Assembly (NCBI GenBank): GCA_017629245.1
Contig: JAGBXO010000002.1
Coordinates: forward strand, 1 to 64,000
DNA length: 64,000 nt
From: Alphaproteobacteria bacterium
GTDB lineage: Bacteria > Pseudomonadota > Alphaproteobacteria > Rs-D84
Direction of reading: 5' to 3'
Shown: positions 28,590-37,518 of the stretch, piece after piece
Numbering within the stretch: the first letter of the stretch is position 1
Layout: every line of letters begins with the position of its first letter
Position numbers and translations under genes: made by a program
Notes under the pieces: generated by a model
Told to the model about the DNA's origin: nothing
The model's input: the letters and a program-made list of their open reading frames with translations, nothing else
Database searches by the model: none

Positions 28590-29504
28590 CTATTTTCCAC
28601 CTTCGCTGTCGTTTAAAATTGCATCGCGCAGTTTGTTGTACGCGCGTTCTTCAATCTGTCGTACACGTTCGCGTGAAATACCATATTTTTGCGATAACAC
28701 TTCCAATGTTGCTGCCGGCTGTTGCAATCTGCGTGCAGTTAATATTTCCCGGTCGCGAGGCGACATCTTTTCCAAATGCTTTTTCAGTAATTCGTATCCG
28801 CGACGCCGAAATTCGATTTGTTCTAATGTGCTTTCAATCGTGTCACGCCCATCAGTCATATTAGACAGCACATCTGTTGCGCCATCGTCAGAATTAATCG
28901 GCGCATTCAACGAAATATCACGCGCACCAATCCGTGTTGCCATACGCGCAACATCTCTTTCTGGCACCTCCAGGTATTCGGCAATTTGTTTTGTTTGTTC
29001 ATCGGATAGATTATTATCCATAATTCCCAACGCACGCTTGGCCCGCGCCAGGTTAAAAAACACACGCTTCTGATTTGCAGATGTCCCGATTCGAACAATC
29101 GACCAATTATTCAGGATTGTTTCGTAAATCTCGGCCTTGATCCAGAACATGGCGTATGTAGAAAAGCGAAAGCCTTTGTCTGGGTCAAATTTTTGCACAG
29201 CCTGCATCAATCCCATATTACCACTGGCAATCAAATCAGCCACAGGTATGCCATAGTTTTTATAGTCATACGCCACAGATACCACCAGCCGCAAATGACT
29301 GGCCACCAATTTTTCTGCAGCAAATTGATTCCGGTCGCGCGCCCATTGGGTTGCATATTCGTATTCTTGTTCTGCGGTCAACACCGGAATTTTTTGAATA
29401 TTTTGTATGTATTGCGCCAGCCCCGTTTCGTCGCTGACCCCACGGGCATTGACGATACTGTTTGATTTTGTTGCTGGTAAAGTGCTCTTGATTTCCTTGC
29501 TCAT
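28590..29504 (-). CDS. rpoH: heat-shock sigma factor RpoH (sigma-32)
   Basis: A 304-aa sigma factor. Regions 1.2/2 (ATQWARDRNQFAAEKLVASHLRLVVSVAYDY, GLMQAVQKFDP, FSTYAMFWIKAEI), the RpoH box (SANQKRVFFNLARAKRAL), region 3 and region 4 helix-turn-helix (LEVLSQKYGISRERVRQIEERAYNKLR) are all there. I chose MSKEIKSTLPATK at 29504; the upstream open frame is hydrophobic and unrelated. No long structured leader is obvious. The porin follows immediately. Confidence 0.96.
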   Translation of the reverse strand: MSKEIKSTLPATKSNSIVNARGVSDETGLAQYIQNIQKIPVLTAEQEYEYATQWARDRNQFAAEKLVASHLRLVVSVAYDYKNYGIPVADLIASGNMGLMQAVQKFDPDKGFRFSTYAMFWIKAEIYETILNNWSIVRIGTSANQKRVFFNLARAKRALGIMDNNLSDEQTKQIAEYLEVPERDVARMATRIGARDISLNAPINSDDGATDVLSNMTDGRDTIESTLEQIEFRRRGYELLKKHLEKMSPRDREILTARRLQQPAATLEVLSQKYGISRERVRQIEERAYNKLRDAILNDSEGGK

Positions 29505-29558
29505 AACTTTTATAGTATACCATAAATTAATAATTATCAAGCCACAGGAGATGTTATC

Positions 29559-30209
29559 ATGGCAACAATGCTGGAAAGAAATAAAAAAATCAAAGCACCA
29601 CAGAAAACTCGCCAGGAATATGCAGAAGATGCACTGTATCGCGAAGTATGGGAAGATGTGAATAATGAAAAGACACTGCAATTTGTAAAGAAGTATTCAC
29701 GACATATTATTGGTGGCGCACTGGCAATTTTGATTGTTGCCACAGGTATCCAGATTGGCCTGCGCACACATCGTGCAAACCAGATTGCGACCGCAACCGC
29801 ATATGAAATGGCAATCGAAAACACCGATGCAAATGCACTGGCGGCATTGGCAGACAATTCTTCGGGCGCGACAGCTGATTTAGCTCTGTTTAATGCGTAT
29901 ATGATTGACCAAGATGTTGCAAAGATAGAAAAGTTAGCCACAAGTGGCAATACACGCGATTTCCGCGACCTGGCAAAATTACACGTTATTGGTATTCGCG
30001 GAGATGAAATGAGTGCAGCAGATGTTGAAAAATACCTGGCAGATTTGAATACAAAAAGTTCGCCATTTTATTACACTGCTTCCCTGACAATTGCACAGAA
30101 GTATTTGGCATCAGGGGATGCGGAAAATGCAAATAAATGGTTAGATAAAATTATTTCTGATCCAGATGCACCAGCGGTAATTTCGGGCAATGCAGCGGCA
30201 CTGCGTTAA
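29559..30209 (+). CDS. YfgM-like membrane protein with TPR-type periplasmic domain
   Basis: A 216-aa protein. Cytoplasmic N-terminus (about 45 residues, VWEDVNNEKTLQFVKKYSRHI), one transmembrane helix (IIGGALAILIVATGIQIGL) and an all-helical periplasmic domain of TPR-like helices. The arrangement matches the YfgM/TPR_21-like proteins encoded upstream of bamB, thought to link Sec-dependent export to periplasmic chaperones. bamB-like 30227-30955 follows 17 bp later, supporting the call. Confidence 0.8.
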   Translation: MATMLERNKKIKAPQKTRQEYAEDALYREVWEDVNNEKTLQFVKKYSRHIIGGALAILIVATGIQIGLRTHRANQIATATAYEMAIENTDANALAALADNSSGATADLALFNAYMIDQDVAKIEKLATSGNTRDFRDLAKLHVIGIRGDEMSAADVEKYLADLNTKSSPFYYTASLTIAQKYLASGDAENANKWLDKIISDPDAPAVISGNAAALR

Positions 30210-30226
30210 TATTTCTGGGGGATGGC

Positions 30227-30955
30227 ATGCGAAAAACTGTTGCGATAATTTGTTGTATGTTTGCATTTTCTGCGTGCGATAAACACGACCCGATTTTGCC
30301 GGGTGTGCGCACTGCGATATTTAGCACATCGCACATAGATGTAAAGAATCAAACAATTACCGATATTCCAACATCTGTTGCAACGGTTGATAATACCAAT
30401 TGCCCATATACCCAGGATGCTTCAAATACAATTTGGGACGGGACACGCAAAATCTTTTCTGGATTCCCAACAAACAATACAGTCAAAAACGACATGCACC
30501 CAGTATGCAGTGGTAAATATCTGTATGCAGGCTTATCCACGGGTGAAGTTGTAAAAATAAATCCACATACACGTCAGGTTGTCTGGATTGCGGATATTTA
30601 TCGCCCCAGCAATATGACCGGTGGCGCATCAATGGTTGACATTGTTGTTGCACCATTACCATATGGCAATGCGGTTTATGCGGGCGGATTAGGTGATGCG
30701 TTTTGTCGTATTTCTGCCACATCTGGTACCAAGGCATGGTGCCTGGATATTGCTGTATCTGTACCATTTATAATCGCAGGCAACTATGCATTTGTTGTCG
30801 CAGATGATAATAATTTATACGCTATTCAATTGAAAGAAGGTACAGTAATCTGGCGAACACCAGTCGCAACGCGAGTTGCCCCACAGTATGCAGATGATGT
30901 TATCATGGTTGGCACTGAACGCGTAGATATTGTAACTGGCAAAATAATTTTATAA
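30227..30955 (+). CDS. BamB-like PQQ-repeat lipoprotein (short)
   Basis: A 242-aa lipoprotein: lipobox FSAC with Cys17, then beta-propeller repeats of the PQQ type (GTKAWCLDIAVSVPFIIAGNYAFVVADDNNLYAIQLKEGTVIW). BamB assists the BAM complex in outer-membrane protein folding; family members are about 390-450 aa with eight blades. This protein could supply only about four or five blades, so it is either a reduced BamB or a related propeller. It follows a YfgM-like gene as in the usual operon, but der is elsewhere. Confidence 0.75.
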   Translation: MRKTVAIICCMFAFSACDKHDPILPGVRTAIFSTSHIDVKNQTITDIPTSVATVDNTNCPYTQDASNTIWDGTRKIFSGFPTNNTVKNDMHPVCSGKYLYAGLSTGEVVKINPHTRQVVWIADIYRPSNMTGGASMVDIVVAPLPYGNAVYAGGLGDAFCRISATSGTKAWCLDIAVSVPFIIAGNYAFVVADDNNLYAIQLKEGTVIWRTPVATRVAPQYADDVIMVGTERVDIVTGKIIL

Positions 30956-31011
30956 AAAACACTGGACAAATGAAAAAATATATTATATTATTTGTCAGCT
31001 GTTAAGGCTTT

Positions 31012-31088
31012 GGGTGTTTAGCTCAGTTGATTAGAGCATCTCGTTTACACCGAGAGGGTCGGGGGTTTGAGTCCCTCAACACCCACCA
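31012..31088 (+). tRNA. tRNA-Val(UAC)
   Basis: 77 nt with encoded CCA. Acceptor GGGTGTT/AACACCC, anticodon stem TCTCG/CGAGA, loop TTTACAC with anticodon TAC. Confidence 0.97.
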
Positions 31089-31139
31089 GATTTATCCGCT
31101 ATAATGGCGGATTTTTTAATGTAAAATGGTGAAAAAAAC

Positions 31140-31349
31140 ATGAATAAACAAACAAAACAAGAAGCAAAAGAACTGTTCCATATACTGATTGCAGTGATTA
31201 TAAGCGCAGGATTGGTTGCACAAGTACATTCGTGTAGTCATGGTTCAACGCTGAGGGATAGCAAACCCACTAAAAAGGAAAAGATTGTAACCAAAGCCGA
31301 TTCCTTAAAAATACAGGCGTTCAAAGGAGCACAATCTAAGACCAGATAA
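31140..31349 (+). CDS. small membrane protein, unknown
   Basis: A 69-aa protein with one transmembrane helix or signal-like segment (FHILIAVIISAGLVAQV) followed by HSCSHG and a Lys-rich tail. It has an independent terminator after it, which supports a real gene, but no recognised family. The ATG is preceded by TGGTGAAAAAAAC, a weak ribosome-binding site. Confidence 0.5.
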   Translation: MNKQTKQEAKELFHILIAVIISAGLVAQVHSCSHGSTLRDSKPTKKEKIVTKADSLKIQAFKGAQSKTR

Positions 31350-31354
31350 TAAAT

Positions 31355-31379
31355 CGTCCGCTATGGACGTTTTTTTTTG
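31355..31379 (+). terminator. terminator after the small membrane protein gene
   Basis: CGTCC/GGACG stem, loop GCTAT, then nine T. Confidence 0.85.
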
Positions 31380-31437
31380 TTTTTTTTTAAATATAGTTTA
31401 GAATATGAACCGGTATAACAAAACATAGGGGAAAAGG

Positions 31438-32076
31438 ATGAAAAAATTAATATCTACACTTGCATTGACTGTAATTGTTTCTGGTTGTACAACAGTAAAC
31501 CCATATACCGGACAAACACAAACGGCCAAGGCAACATGGGGAACTGCAATTGGCGCAACCGCAGGTGCATTGATTGGTTCAACACAAAGTAGCAAAGGCG
31601 CATTGGTTGGCGCATTAGCGGGTGGCGCAGCAGGTGCGGGTATTGGTTATTATTTAGATGCCCAGGCCGCGGAACTGCGTGCAGAACTGGTATCAACCGG
31701 CGTTCAGGTCGTTGAAACAGATGACAGCATCCGCCTGATTATGCCAGGCAACATTACATTTAAAACAGATTCTGCTGACATTAATTCGTCATTTTATTCT
31801 GTGTTAAACTCGGTCGCAAAGGTACTGAACAAATACAGCAATTCAACAGTTATGGTATCTGGTCACACAGACAGCACAGGTAGCACAGAATATAATCTGA
31901 ATCTGTCACGCGAACGCGCAAATTCTGTCGCATCCTACCTGCAGGGTCAGGGGGTTAAATCTTCACGATTCGAAGTTCTGGGATTGGGGTCTTCTAACCC
32001 AATCGCCTCAAACGACAATGCAAATGGTCGCGCACAAAATCGTCGTGTTGAAATTAAAATCATACCAAACAAATAA
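31438..32076 (+). CDS. OmpA-family lipoprotein with glycine zipper
   Basis: A 212-aa protein. Lipobox VSGC (Cys17), a Gly/Ala-rich glycine-zipper region (GTAIGATAGALIGSTQSSKGALVGALAGGAAGAGIGYY shortened here to its pattern), then a C-terminal OmpA domain with the peptidoglycan-binding signature: GHTDSTGSTEYNLNLSRERA and NRRVEI. It resembles YiaD and anchors the outer membrane to peptidoglycan. Strong ribosome-binding site GGGGAAAAGG. Confidence 0.92.
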   Translation: MKKLISTLALTVIVSGCTTVNPYTGQTQTAKATWGTAIGATAGALIGSTQSSKGALVGALAGGAAGAGIGYYLDAQAAELRAELVSTGVQVVETDDSIRLIMPGNITFKTDSADINSSFYSVLNSVAKVLNKYSNSTVMVSGHTDSTGSTEYNLNLSRERANSVASYLQGQGVKSSRFEVLGLGSSNPIASNDNANGRAQNRRVEIKIIPNK

Positions 32077-32079
32077 AAA

Positions 32080-32101
32080 ATCCCCATTTGGGGATTTTTT
32101 T
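32080..32101. terminator. bidirectional terminator between the OmpA lipoprotein and virD4
   Basis: ATCCCC/GGGGAT stem with loop ATTT, flanked by A6 and T7. Confidence 0.9.
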
Positions 32102-34340
32102 ATGCCAAATCTTTTACTGTTTTGGTCTGGGGGTCATATATGCGTGGCACACCCGGATAACGCAATGCCCGATGGTGTTTCGGCACCAGATATTCTGGGA
32201 TAGGTGTAGTCCCCCCCATTTTAACCTTGTCATTGATTTCAATTTGAACCTTGGTCTTGCGCAGAAAGTGCCATTCGCCATCGGCCTCAATTGGGCGATT
32301 ATAGTGTCCCTGGTACACAATAATCTGTTTACCCATTGGCAATGTCATTAAATCCATTGGCGAATACAGGTCTTCTTCTTTGGTAACCTCAGTATCTTTG
32401 CCGTCGGGGCCTTTTTCCTTTTTCTTGGTTTTCTTTTTGCCAATCATACGAACAAAACGTTCTGCGGTTGAAGGATCATTTACACGCAGGATAATCTTAG
32501 CCGCACTATTGGCGATAACGGTTTCGGCCGCCTTGTCTCCATATTTTTCGGCAATCTGACTGATGTCCTGGCCAACAATCATATAAGACACCTTTTGTCC
32601 ACGTCCAACGGCAGGACCGCGAATAACAGCCTCTAACTTATTCATGGTTGGCATTTCGTCTAATACAAACAGCGTTGGGTACGGCCCCAATTTCTGTCCA
32701 TGATTTACATTGCCTGGTTTATTCGCAATCAAGAAATTTGACAGCAATTCAATAAACATACTGGTAATCGCACTGAACGCGGGGGCATCTGCAACATTCA
32801 TTGACAGATATACAGTTACCGGCTTTACCTTGCCATCACGTGGGTCTTTCATGCCGCGCAAATCACCAAAGTGCAAATCAGAATGACGTGTGTGTTTGTT
32901 TACCGCAGGATGACGGAAAATGTTTAACCCAGCATTCATTGTTGAGATAACAGACCCGCGTTCCTTGTCCGGTGTATTGGCCAGGTTAATCAGAGCCGAC
33001 ACAGCATCACTGTCGTATGCGTATAATTGCGCTTCGTTTACCGCTTCATTCAGGAAGTCCTTCATTGGGTCTGCCATCATTACCATTTGGTCACCCTGGC
33101 GTTTGCGTTCTTCGATTTGTTGGGCAACCTTAATTTGGCCTTCGACATACCATGCCAAGAACATTGGAATTGATGCTTCACCACCATGCCATTCGGCAGG
33201 CAGCCCCCCCCACGACCCAACATGGACATAATTGTTTATGTTTAATTGCCCCTTTTGCAATAATGACATTGCCGCATATGCGTTCGGGTCAGATGTCATT
33301 GTCATATAATAATCCATCAAGACCGCTGCGTCCTGGGAATCAAATGTGCCATTTTTCAGGCGGGTATAAAAATAATCATTTGCCTTGGCGCGTTCAACCT
33401 TGGATACAATAAAATTGATAAAACCTGTTAATGCCGCGCGCGCAGTGTTTGACCAATGTGGGTCTTTGGCATTTTCTTCAATAATTGCATTTACGATAAC
33501 CTGAATATATGTGCTGCGTTCTTCGGCAGAATCAGGCAGGTTTTCTGGTGACAGCGGATTCCATGCCGGATAATAAATGCCGTTTTCGGGTTCATCACGC
33601 GCCGCCCAATTCAATATAAATACCGGCCCAACAGTTGCACGATACGCAGACGTGTCATGACACAATTCAGGCTTTGGGTCGTTTACAATCATTGACACAT
33701 TGTCACAACCAACAATTGTTGGAATCACAACACCCTGGGTTTTACCGGCACCGGCCGGTGCCAATAATAAAGCTGATAAACACGTATCCATTTTCAGGGC
33801 TTTGCTTTTAAAATACCCCAAAACCATCATAAAACCACCAAACAAACCTTCTTTGTTATTATGGTCATCACCCATTTTCTTAATATCAGCAACATCTGCC
33901 TTGCGCGCGGTTTTTTCTTCAAATTTGTCTTTGCTGTGCGGGTTAAATTCATCTGACATAGTCGCATCAGATATAAAGAAATAACCAATTAGTGGCAACA
34001 GTGGTGTTATACACGCATAGTCAGGATGCGTAATACAACGATAAATCCAAGAAGGAACCTCGGCCAGGACAGACATGCCCAAACTGGCCATCATATTTTG
34101 TAGATATAACCCAATCCAATGCTGGGTTGCAGGCGACCAACCATATCGCCAAATATGTTCAACAGGAAACGCCGCAGCAAACATTAATGCCGCGATTAAC
34201 CATGTTATAACTGACCAGCGAATTGACCAAAACTCGCGCGCTAAGGGGGCACGTTCGTGTTCTTTATAGGCATTGGAACGAAATATGCTGACCCCTTTGC
34301 CTTTGCCTGATGCGGATAAAAAGTTGAATTTAGCTGCCAT
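32100..34340 (-). CDS. virD4: VirD4/TraG-type type IV secretion coupling ATPase
   Basis: A 746-aa protein. Two N-terminal membrane segments (about 42-62 and 105-123), Walker A LLAPAGAGKTQGVVIPT (about 195), a VirD4-type core (MIVNDPKPELCHDTSAYR; NWAARDEPENGIYYPAWNPLSP), Walker B LFVLDEMPTM (about 560), and a C-terminal extension with a Lys-rich insert. T4CPs recruit protein or DNA substrates to a type IV secretion channel. No other secretion-system gene is in the window, so the channel would have to be encoded elsewhere, as in Rickettsiales, where the vir genes are scattered. Confidence 0.93.
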   Translation of the reverse strand: MAAKFNFLSASGKGKGVSIFRSNAYKEHERAPLAREFWSIRWSVITWLIAALMFAAAFPVEHIWRYGWSPATQHWIGLYLQNMMASLGMSVLAEVPSWIYRCITHPDYACITPLLPLIGYFFISDATMSDEFNPHSKDKFEEKTARKADVADIKKMGDDHNNKEGLFGGFMMVLGYFKSKALKMDTCLSALLLAPAGAGKTQGVVIPTIVGCDNVSMIVNDPKPELCHDTSAYRATVGPVFILNWAARDEPENGIYYPAWNPLSPENLPDSAEERSTYIQVIVNAIIEENAKDPHWSNTARAALTGFINFIVSKVERAKANDYFYTRLKNGTFDSQDAAVLMDYYMTMTSDPNAYAAMSLLQKGQLNINNYVHVGSWGGLPAEWHGGEASIPMFLAWYVEGQIKVAQQIEERKRQGDQMVMMADPMKDFLNEAVNEAQLYAYDSDAVSALINLANTPDKERGSVISTMNAGLNIFRHPAVNKHTRHSDLHFGDLRGMKDPRDGKVKPVTVYLSMNVADAPAFSAITSMFIELLSNFLIANKPGNVNHGQKLGPYPTLFVLDEMPTMNKLEAVIRGPAVGRGQKVSYMIVGQDISQIAEKYGDKAAETVIANSAAKIILRVNDPSTAERFVRMIGKKKTKKKEKGPDGKDTEVTKEEDLYSPMDLMTLPMGKQIIVYQGHYNRPIEADGEWHFLRKTKVQIEINDKVKMGGTTPIPEYLVPKHHRALRYPGVPRIYDPQTKTVKDLA

Positions 34341-34395
34341 AGTGATATGATTATATCAGAAAAAACATGTTTTATAAATCAGGAAATATAAATTT

Positions 34396-35052
34396 ATGAA
34401 AAATATACCACGTATTTTTATGGGCGATAATTTATCAACGGGCATGAACATGCCTGTTGACCGGGGAACAATGCATTACCTGACACGTGTAATGCGAACA
34501 AATCAATGTCTGGTCTTTGGTGGGGGAAATGAATTTAATGCCACCTTGTCAGATGATGGGCGTGTGTTGAATATCGGGGAACAGACAGAGCATACCGACC
34601 CATCAAATGATTTTACACTGATGTTCGCACCAATAAAAAAGACAGATGATTTATTAAATATGGCAACACAAATGGGGGTTGCGACTTTTCAGCCAGTTAT
34701 AACAGCGCGTACAAATGCGAATCATATAAACTGGACTCGTATGGTAAAAATCGTGGTCGAAGCAGCCGAACAATCTAACCGAAACAGTGTACCAAAAATT
34801 CTGCCACCAATTAAGTTTTCGGAACTGGATTTATCAAACATTGTATTCGCGGACGAACGTGCGGCATACGGTCGCGAAACTGACCGTGATGTACAGAATA
34901 CAAAATCGATCCTGGTTGGACCCGAGGGTGGATTTTCAGACGATGAACTTTCTGCCATGGACGCAGCGGGTGCGCGTGGTATTTCATTAGGCAAAACAAT
35001 TCTGCGGGCAGAAGTCGCAGCAGTGGTTGCAATTGCACAAGTGGTGAAATAA
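34396..35052 (+). CDS. rsmE: 16S rRNA (uracil1498-N3)-methyltransferase RsmE
   Basis: A 218-aa SPOUT methyltransferase. N-terminal PUA-like domain (about 1-70), then the knot domain with AAEQSNRNSVPKI and ILVGPEGGFSDDELSAM and SLGKTILRAEVA, which are diagnostic for RsmE. It is 1 bp upstream of the RsuA-family gene, so both rRNA modification genes are co-transcribed. Confidence 0.96.
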   Translation: MKNIPRIFMGDNLSTGMNMPVDRGTMHYLTRVMRTNQCLVFGGGNEFNATLSDDGRVLNIGEQTEHTDPSNDFTLMFAPIKKTDDLLNMATQMGVATFQPVITARTNANHINWTRMVKIVVEAAEQSNRNSVPKILPPIKFSELDLSNIVFADERAAYGRETDRDVQNTKSILVGPEGGFSDDELSAMDAAGARGISLGKTILRAEVAAVVAIAQVVK

Positions 35053-35053
35053 T

Positions 35054-35752
35054 ATGTCGGTACGAATTGCAAAATTTATCGCAGATTGTGGATTCGCATC
35101 ACGGCGCGCGGCCGAAGAACTGATTGTAAACGGACATGTCACAGTTAATGGAAACAAAATTACAACACCTGTTTTTTTTATAGAAAACGACGACACAGTT
35201 GAAATAAACGGGGTATCAATCAGCAAACGACAAGAAACAGAACTGTATATGTTTCACAAACCCTTGAATACCATGACAACAGCACATGATCCCAATGGTC
35301 GAAAGACAATATATGATTGTTTGCCCGATGAATACAAAAATCTGAAATATGTTGGCAGACTGGATTACAAGACAACAGGATTGCTGTTGCTAACAAATGA
35401 TGGTGATTTAGCGCGAAAATTAACACTGCCCTCTTCTGAAATTCCGCGCACATATATAGCAACCGTTAATGGCAATGACTTTTCTGGGTTGATACACGCA
35501 AAGAAAGGCATAACCGTTGACGGAATTAAATATGCTCCAATGAAAATCGAAGAACTGGGAAACAATAATTTACGTGTAACAATAACTGAAGGCAAAAAGA
35601 ATGAAGTACGAATTGTGTTGCGTGCATGTGGATGTCCAGTGCGTAAATTACACCGTATTTCATTCGGGAATTTTCAACTAGGAAAACTGCCCGTTGGAAA
35701 AATTCAAAAATTATCACAGAAAACAATTGACGAAATGTTAAAAACTCTCTAA
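35054..35752 (+). CDS. RsuA/RluB-family rRNA pseudouridine synthase
   Basis: A 232-aa enzyme with an N-terminal S4 RNA-binding domain (RIAKFIADCGFASRRAAEELIVNGHVTVNG) and the pseudouridine synthase core with GRLDYKTTGLLLLTNDGD, whose Asp is catalytic, plus KKNEVRIVLRACGCPVRKLHRI near the C-terminus. RluB, RluE, RluF and RsuA share this layout; S4 plus the motif set favours RluB, but target position is not certain. Confidence 0.92.
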   Translation: MSVRIAKFIADCGFASRRAAEELIVNGHVTVNGNKITTPVFFIENDDTVEINGVSISKRQETELYMFHKPLNTMTTAHDPNGRKTIYDCLPDEYKNLKYVGRLDYKTTGLLLLTNDGDLARKLTLPSSEIPRTYIATVNGNDFSGLIHAKKGITVDGIKYAPMKIEELGNNNLRVTITEGKKNEVRIVLRACGCPVRKLHRISFGNFQLGKLPVGKIQKLSQKTIDEMLKTL

Positions 35753-35781
35753 TATTCTCTTTAAAAGGAAGGGAGTTTTAT

Positions 35782-36834
35782 ATGAAAAAAACATCATTCA
35801 AAAAAAACGATCAAAAAAACCGCGCAAAAGTGCGCCCTGTAGCATCTAAACCAACTGTAAACATTGATTCAAAAAAGGCATGTGCAAATCCATGGTCACT
35901 GTCTATTTATGTATATTGGTTTATAATTTTATTCTTTATTGCTGCAACATTTTATATCTTGGGGCGTTCACATAATGCAACACAAAACACAAATGAAGTT
36001 CAAATTACAGAAGAAGTGTTGATGCAGGCCGCAGATTATTATGAGAAAGGCCGCGAAAAATTGGTTGCAGGAAATATTGATGAAGCGATTGCTGATTTAA
36101 CAACTGCAATTGATGCAGGTGCAGCATCTGTTGACACATATATCCTGCGCGGTGAAGCGCATATGCAATCAGGCGACTATCGTGCAGCTATGGATGACTT
36201 TAACACAGCATTATTTAAAGACCCAACAAATGCTGTTGCTTATTATGATCGTGCATTATTAAGCACACGCCTGGAAGATTATAATGCAGCATTAGCTGAT
36301 ATTAACAACGCATTGGCAGCAAATGCACAAAAACCCAGCCCAATGTTGCAAATGCGCAACCTGTATGCTAAACGCGGACAGTTGAATCTGTGGTTAAAAA
36401 ACTGGGAAGGTGCAATTGCAGATTATACAAATTCTTTGGCACGTCCAGAAGGCACAGTTGACCCAGTTGTTTATGCAGAACGTGCTGAAGCATATACAGC
36501 TATTGGAAATTATGCCGAAGCGATTAATGATTATTCTTCTGCAATTCGTGTAATATCCGAACAGATTCAAGGCGCACCAACACTGGAAGAACGTGAATCC
36601 TTGTCAAATAATGCAATGAATTATTTTGAAAAGTCTGCTGCCTTGAATTTAAATATTGGAAATATTGATGCGGCACGTACAGATTTAGAATCTGCATACA
36701 CAATCGCGATTGCATTAAATAACACAGAAACAGCAGACAGATTGCAGGGCTTGATTAATGAACTGACCCAGGTGACCACACCTGTTCAACCGGAACAGCC
36801 AACACAGCCCGTGTCACCAGCCACACCTGCATAA
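35782..36834 (+). CDS. membrane-anchored TPR protein
   Basis: A 350-aa protein: a basic, disordered 40-residue N-terminus, one transmembrane helix (IYVYWFIILFFIAATFYILG), then at least five tetratricopeptide repeats with canonical spacing (ADYYEKGREKLVAGNIDEAIADL; YILRGEAHMQSGDYRAAMDDF; YAERAEAYTAIGNYAEAINDY), and a Pro/Thr-rich C-terminal tail. Protein-protein scaffold on the periplasmic face; partner unknown. Confidence 0.8.
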   Translation: MKKTSFKKNDQKNRAKVRPVASKPTVNIDSKKACANPWSLSIYVYWFIILFFIAATFYILGRSHNATQNTNEVQITEEVLMQAADYYEKGREKLVAGNIDEAIADLTTAIDAGAASVDTYILRGEAHMQSGDYRAAMDDFNTALFKDPTNAVAYYDRALLSTRLEDYNAALADINNALAANAQKPSPMLQMRNLYAKRGQLNLWLKNWEGAIADYTNSLARPEGTVDPVVYAERAEAYTAIGNYAEAINDYSSAIRVISEQIQGAPTLEERESLSNNAMNYFEKSAALNLNIGNIDAARTDLESAYTIAIALNNTETADRLQGLINELTQVTTPVQPEQPTQPVSPATPA

Positions 36835-36855
36835 CAACAGGGACGGTTAAAAAAA

Positions 36856-36879
36856 TTCCCCCGACTGGGGGGATTTTTT
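36856..36879 (+). terminator. terminator after the TPR gene
   Basis: TCCCCC/GGGGGG-type stem around CGACT, followed by T6. Confidence 0.82.
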
Positions 36880-36896
36880 ATTTGGTCAATAAACCA

Positions 36897-36923
36897 ATAA
36901 AAAACCGCCGTAAATGGCGGTTT
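36897..36923 (-). terminator. infC terminator
   Basis: ACCGCC/GGCGGT (36904-36909/36916-36921); on the minus strand it runs into T6. Confidence 0.85.
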
Positions 36924-36929
36924 AATTAC

Positions 36930-37478
36930 TTATTTTGCAGGCGCAACAATAATTGACTTTGTTCGTTCGTCTGGTTTTGATTTCGATTCCAGATTTCCCT
37001 TATCACCAATAATGTCAATTACACGGGCAAATAATTCAGGCACAGCATCTTTTCCGCGTGCCAAAACCTTTTTGGACCCCTTGGTCATAACGGAAATTTT
37101 AACCTTGTTCCCTTCGGCCAAGAATTCAAAAACCTTTTTCAATTTGATATTTAAATCATTTTCTTCAATAAAAGGTTTTATCCAAACTTCTTTTAATTCG
37201 GTTGTTTTTTGATTCTTACGAGCCTCAGATGCGCGTTTTTTCTGTTCATACTTGAATTTACCATAATCCATTATCTTGGTAATTGGAACAGCACCATTCG
37301 CATTCATTTCAACCAAGTCCAAGCCCATATCAATTGCCATTTGCAATGCCTGGGCTGTGGGCATAACCCCCAAATTCTGACCATCTGCACTGATAACCTG
37401 GACAGATTTTGCAAATATTTTATTATTCATACGCGGACCAGCGTCGCGACGATTATCACGATTAATTGTAGGTTTAAT
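36930..37478 (-). CDS. infC: translation initiation factor IF-3, with AUU start codon
   Basis: A 182-aa IF-3 when started at the ATT at 37476-37478. The first ATG (37430) would remove the conserved INRDNRRDAGPRMNNKIFA segment, where other IF-3 proteins have PRVNDEIR. A perfect AAGGAG lies 6 nt upstream of the ATT, and no ATG, GTG or TTG is in frame between the previous stop and it. AUU at infC is a known discriminating start that lets IF-3 repress its own translation. The N- and C-domains (ADGQNLGVMP; KYEQKKRASEARKNQ; ELKEVWIKPFI...; VMTKGSKK) are intact. Confidence 0.95.
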   Translation of the reverse strand: MKPTINRDNRRDAGPRMNNKIFAKSVQVISADGQNLGVMPTAQALQMAIDMGLDLVEMNANGAVPITKIMDYGKFKYEQKKRASEARKNQKTTELKEVWIKPFIEENDLNIKLKKVFEFLAEGNKVKISVMTKGSKKVLARGKDAVPELFARVIDIIGDKGNLESKSKPDERTKSIIVAPAK

Positions 37479-37518
37479 TGTAGGCTCCTTTGTTACAATA
37501 TACGCGAATTATTAACTA

